In this document: positions 62,101 through 64,000 of the stretch, in pieces
How the letters are laid out: every line of letters starts with the position of its first letter
Position numbering within the stretch: the stretch's first letter is position 1
DNA from: CAYLXX01 sp964484325
Lineage (GTDB): Bacteria > Patescibacteriota > Microgenomatia > UBA1406 > GWC2-37-13
Direction of reading: 5' to 3'
NCBI GenBank assembly: GCA_964484325.1
Contig: CAZAEE010000004.1
Coordinates: 1 to 64,000, forward strand
DNA length: 64,000 nucleotides
Position numbers and translations under genes: made by a program
Notes under the pieces: generated by a model
The model's database searches: none
Told to the model about the DNA's origin: nothing
What the model saw: the letters and a program-made list of their open reading frames with translations, nothing else

Positions 62101-63321
62101 ATGCTCCAAGTACGTTCATGGCCAAGTGTCATACTCCATCTAGATGGCGATGCATTTTTTTCTTCAGTTATTCAAGCACTGCATCCTGAACTCAAAGGAA
62201 AACCACTGGTAACCGGTCGCGAACGGGGCATTGCGGTGGCAGTTTCCTATGAAGCAAAAAAATATGGGGTTGAACGCTGTATGACTATTTCTCAGGTGCG
62301 AAAACTCTGTCCTTCTTGCATCATTATGAGCTCTGACTACAGTATGTACTCGCTTTTTTCTCGAAAAATGTTTGAGATACTCAGGCGCTATAGTCCATAT
62401 GTTGAAGAGTACTCTGTCGATGAAGCATTCGCTGATTTAAAAGGCCTCCGCAGACCGCTTCATATGAACTATCGTGAGATTGGTCAAGCAGTCAAAAATG
62501 AGATTGAAAACACATTGGGTATCAGTATATCAGTTGGAATATCACTGACTAAGTCGCTGGCGAAGCTAGCTTCTTCATATCGGAAACCTTCGGGCCTCGT
62601 CGTCATTGATGGTCTTCTCATTGAACAATTTTTACGAACTATTCCTATTAAAAAAGTTTGGGGTATCGGCGAAAACACCGGTTCATATCTTCAAAAAATT
62701 GGTCTTGATACGATAGGCAAATTTGTCGCGAAGCCTGAGTCGTTCATTCTGAAACATCTTTCCAAGCCGTACTGGGAGATCTGGCGCGAACTCCATGGCG
62801 AAAAAGTGTTTGAGTTAGACACTCATGATAAAACTACTTATAAGTCAATCCAAGACACAGGTACCTTCTGGCCGGCGACGAATAATCCTGATGTATTATG
62901 GTCAAAACTACTCAGTCACATTGAAAGTGCTTTCGAAAAAGCTCGTCACTTCGGCTATAGCGTCAAACGGATCTCGATTTTTTTAAAAACTCAGAAATTT
63001 ACCTATCATGCAACCGAAATCAAACTTCCTACCCAGACTCTCTATCCCCTTCTGATTCATCAACTTATAAAAAGACACTTTTATCAAATTTATAAACAAG
63101 GAGTCTTGTATCGAGCAACAGGCTGCACTATCTCTGAGCTTGAAGACAATACTCTTATGCAAGCATCTCTTTTTGATACTGAAGAACATCAGGAAAAAGC
63201 CAAAAAAGTCTATCCGTTGTTTGAGAAAGGAGACATCGACTTTGGCACGAGTCTGTTTAATAAAAAAAAGAAAGACAAAGATCCTCTTCAAAAACTCAAT
63301 ATACCAATACTATCTTCCTAA
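62101..63321 (+). CDS. dinB: Y-family DNA polymerase (DinB/UmuC type)
   Basis: This 406-residue polymerase copies damaged DNA. The palm has the acidic motif LDGDAFFSSV and YSVDEAFADL with the catalytic Asp-Glu, and GISLTKSLAKLASSYRKPSG follows; the helix-hairpin-helix region includes KKVWGIGENTGSYLQKIG. A clamp-binding motif QASLFD is at about residue 354. The C-terminus is Lys-rich. A strong promoter with a palindrome upstream suggests damage-controlled expression. It overlaps the convergent nth gene by 12 bases. Confidence 0.92.
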   Translation: MLQVRSWPSVILHLDGDAFFSSVIQALHPELKGKPLVTGRERGIAVAVSYEAKKYGVERCMTISQVRKLCPSCIIMSSDYSMYSLFSRKMFEILRRYSPYVEEYSVDEAFADLKGLRRPLHMNYREIGQAVKNEIENTLGISISVGISLTKSLAKLASSYRKPSGLVVIDGLLIEQFLRTIPIKKVWGIGENTGSYLQKIGLDTIGKFVAKPESFILKHLSKPYWEIWRELHGEKVFELDTHDKTTYKSIQDTGTFWPATNNPDVLWSKLLSHIESAFEKARHFGYSVKRISIFLKTQKFTYHATEIKLPTQTLYPLLIHQLIKRHFYQIYKQGVLYRATGCTISELEDNTLMQASLFDTEEHQEKAKKVYPLFEKGDIDFGTSLFNKKKKDKDPLQKLNIPILSS

Positions 63322-63945
63322 CGCTTTTGTTAAAGGACAGTTGGCGTGATCGTGAGGACGGGCGGTGCAATAGGTTCGCCCGTATAAAATCAACCGAAGA
63401 GAAAAATCTATCCATTCATCTTTGGGAATAATTGCCATCAAGTCTTGTTCGATTTTCACAGGATCAGTGTTGGTTGTGAGTCCGAGCACATTTGATAAAC
63501 GTTTTACGTGAGTATCAACTACAATACCTTCAGGCTTATGGTAAATATATCCCAGAATTACATTGGCAGTCTTGCGGGCGACGCCAGGTAAAGTCAACAG
63601 ATCTTCCATAGTGTCAGGTACTTTACCACTATATTTCTCTTTGATGATTTTAACAGTTTTCAGGATATTTTTGGCTTTGTTATTATAAAACGTCACTGGC
63701 TTAATATCTTGAGTGAACTCTGCTGGATTGGCTTTCACATAATCATCAAGATTCGTATATTTTTTAAATAAATTCTCGGTCACTTTATTAACGAGTTTGT
63801 CTGTGCATTGTGCAGACATTATTGTCGCAATCAAAAGTTCAAGAGGATTCGAGTAATGCAAGGCAATCTTTGCTTCTTTAAATAGTTTCTTCAACTCTTT
63901 GATAATGATCATTACCTTCTTTTTTCGTTTATCAATAGTATCCAT
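63310..63945 (-). CDS. nth: Endonuclease III-like DNA glycosylase, Fe-S site degenerate
   Basis: This 211-residue enzyme removes oxidised pyrimidines and cuts the abasic site. The HhH block LPGVARKTANVIL has the catalytic Lys and VVDTHVKRLSNVLGL the catalytic Asp, with IMSAQCTD near the N-terminus. The C-terminal iron-sulphur site is incomplete: only two Cys (TYC and ANCPL, nine residues apart) remain of the usual four in C-x6-C-x2-C-x5-C, and the protein stops eight residues after the last Pro-Leu. TAAAAT lies seven bases before the ATG. The gene overlaps the convergent polymerase gene by 12 bases. Confidence 0.9.
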   Translation of the reverse strand: MDTIDKRKKKVMIIIKELKKLFKEAKIALHYSNPLELLIATIMSAQCTDKLVNKVTENLFKKYTNLDDYVKANPAEFTQDIKPVTFYNNKAKNILKTVKIIKEKYSGKVPDTMEDLLTLPGVARKTANVILGYIYHKPEGIVVDTHVKRLSNVLGLTTNTDPVKIEQDLMAIIPKDEWIDFSLRLILYGRTYCTARPHDHANCPLTKALGR

Positions 63946-63958
63946 ATGAGTTATTTTA
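63946..63958 (-). promoter_or_regulatory. -10 box of nth, predicted leaderless
   Basis: On the minus strand TAAAAT (63958 to 63953) is followed by seven bases and the nth ATG. The final 42 bases of the window (63959-64000) hold no gene that I can support. Confidence 0.5.
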
Positions 63959-64000
63959 TACTATAACAATCGTTTTTTTGTATGATAAAACTCTCTTTTA

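Noticed and set aside
1..64000. Alternative genetic code (UGA as Gly or Trp)
   Set aside because: RF2 with SPF is present and several recognised genes end at TGA with normal family length.
1..64000. CRISPR array, insertion sequence, prophage or integrase
   Set aside because: No regularly spaced repeats, transposase, integrase or phage structural gene was seen on either strand.

Overview
The window is AT-rich, gene-dense bacterial DNA with short intergenic gaps, many 4- to 32-base gene overlaps and no rRNA, CRISPR array, insertion sequence or prophage that I can see. The gene content suggests a Patescibacteria (CPR) genome, most probably Microgenomates: a 22-kb block of envelope glycosyltransferases rich in multi-membrane GT-C enzymes, membrane-anchored secreted proteins with Thr-Pro linkers, two dockerin-type C-termini, ftsE-ftsX followed by a coiled-coil cell-wall hydrolase, and a long coiled-coil insertion in RpoC. 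This placement is inference from gene content. Release factor 2 (SPF and GGQ motifs) is present and several genes end in TGA, so the standard bacterial code applies.

Layout. 1-2199: tRNA-Ile(UAU), tRNA-Phe, an anchored SGNH-like protein with dockerin, then tRNA-Gly joined to a stand-alone LigD phosphoesterase. 2303-9301: uppP, a GT4 glycosyltransferase, mutM, a GT-C membrane protein and a MacAB-like export system on the minus strand. 9362-31668: surface-glycan locus with GT-C/GT39 enzymes, GT2 and GT4 transferases and one Wzx-type flippase. 31650-34780: CPBP protease, beta-propeller/dockerin protein, a broken XRE regulator and a small membrane protein. 34791-41807: rpoD and dnaG, a PilM-like/LytR_C protein, a PAS histidine kinase and prfB. 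41828-51174: a large M64-type metallopeptidase, ftsEX with a C39-like hydrolase, VanZ-like and CAP-domain proteins, and a sugar nucleotidyltransferase. 51362-61390: rpoB-rpoC-rpsL-rpsG-fusA. 61396-63945: metallophosphoesterase, a Y-family polymerase and endonuclease III.

How the genes fit together. UppP recycles the undecaprenyl carrier, the GT2/GT4 enzymes build glycans on the cytoplasmic side, the flippase exports them, and the GT-C enzymes probably add sugars outside from polyprenyl-phosphate donors. FtsEX probably gates the hydrolase encoded next to it. MutM, Nth, the Y-family polymerase and LigD-PE form a scattered DNA-repair set.

The most striking property is regulatory. At about seventeen starts a TATAAT-like -10 box lies only 5 to 9 bases before the start codon, which predicts leaderless mRNAs. 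At several divergent pairs one near-symmetric -10 box in an 18- to 24-base gap appears to serve both strands. A consensus Shine-Dalgarno site stands out only at the internal gene ftsX. The rpoB operon is the exception, with a perfect sigma-70 promoter and a 155-base leader that holds a terminator-like hairpin.
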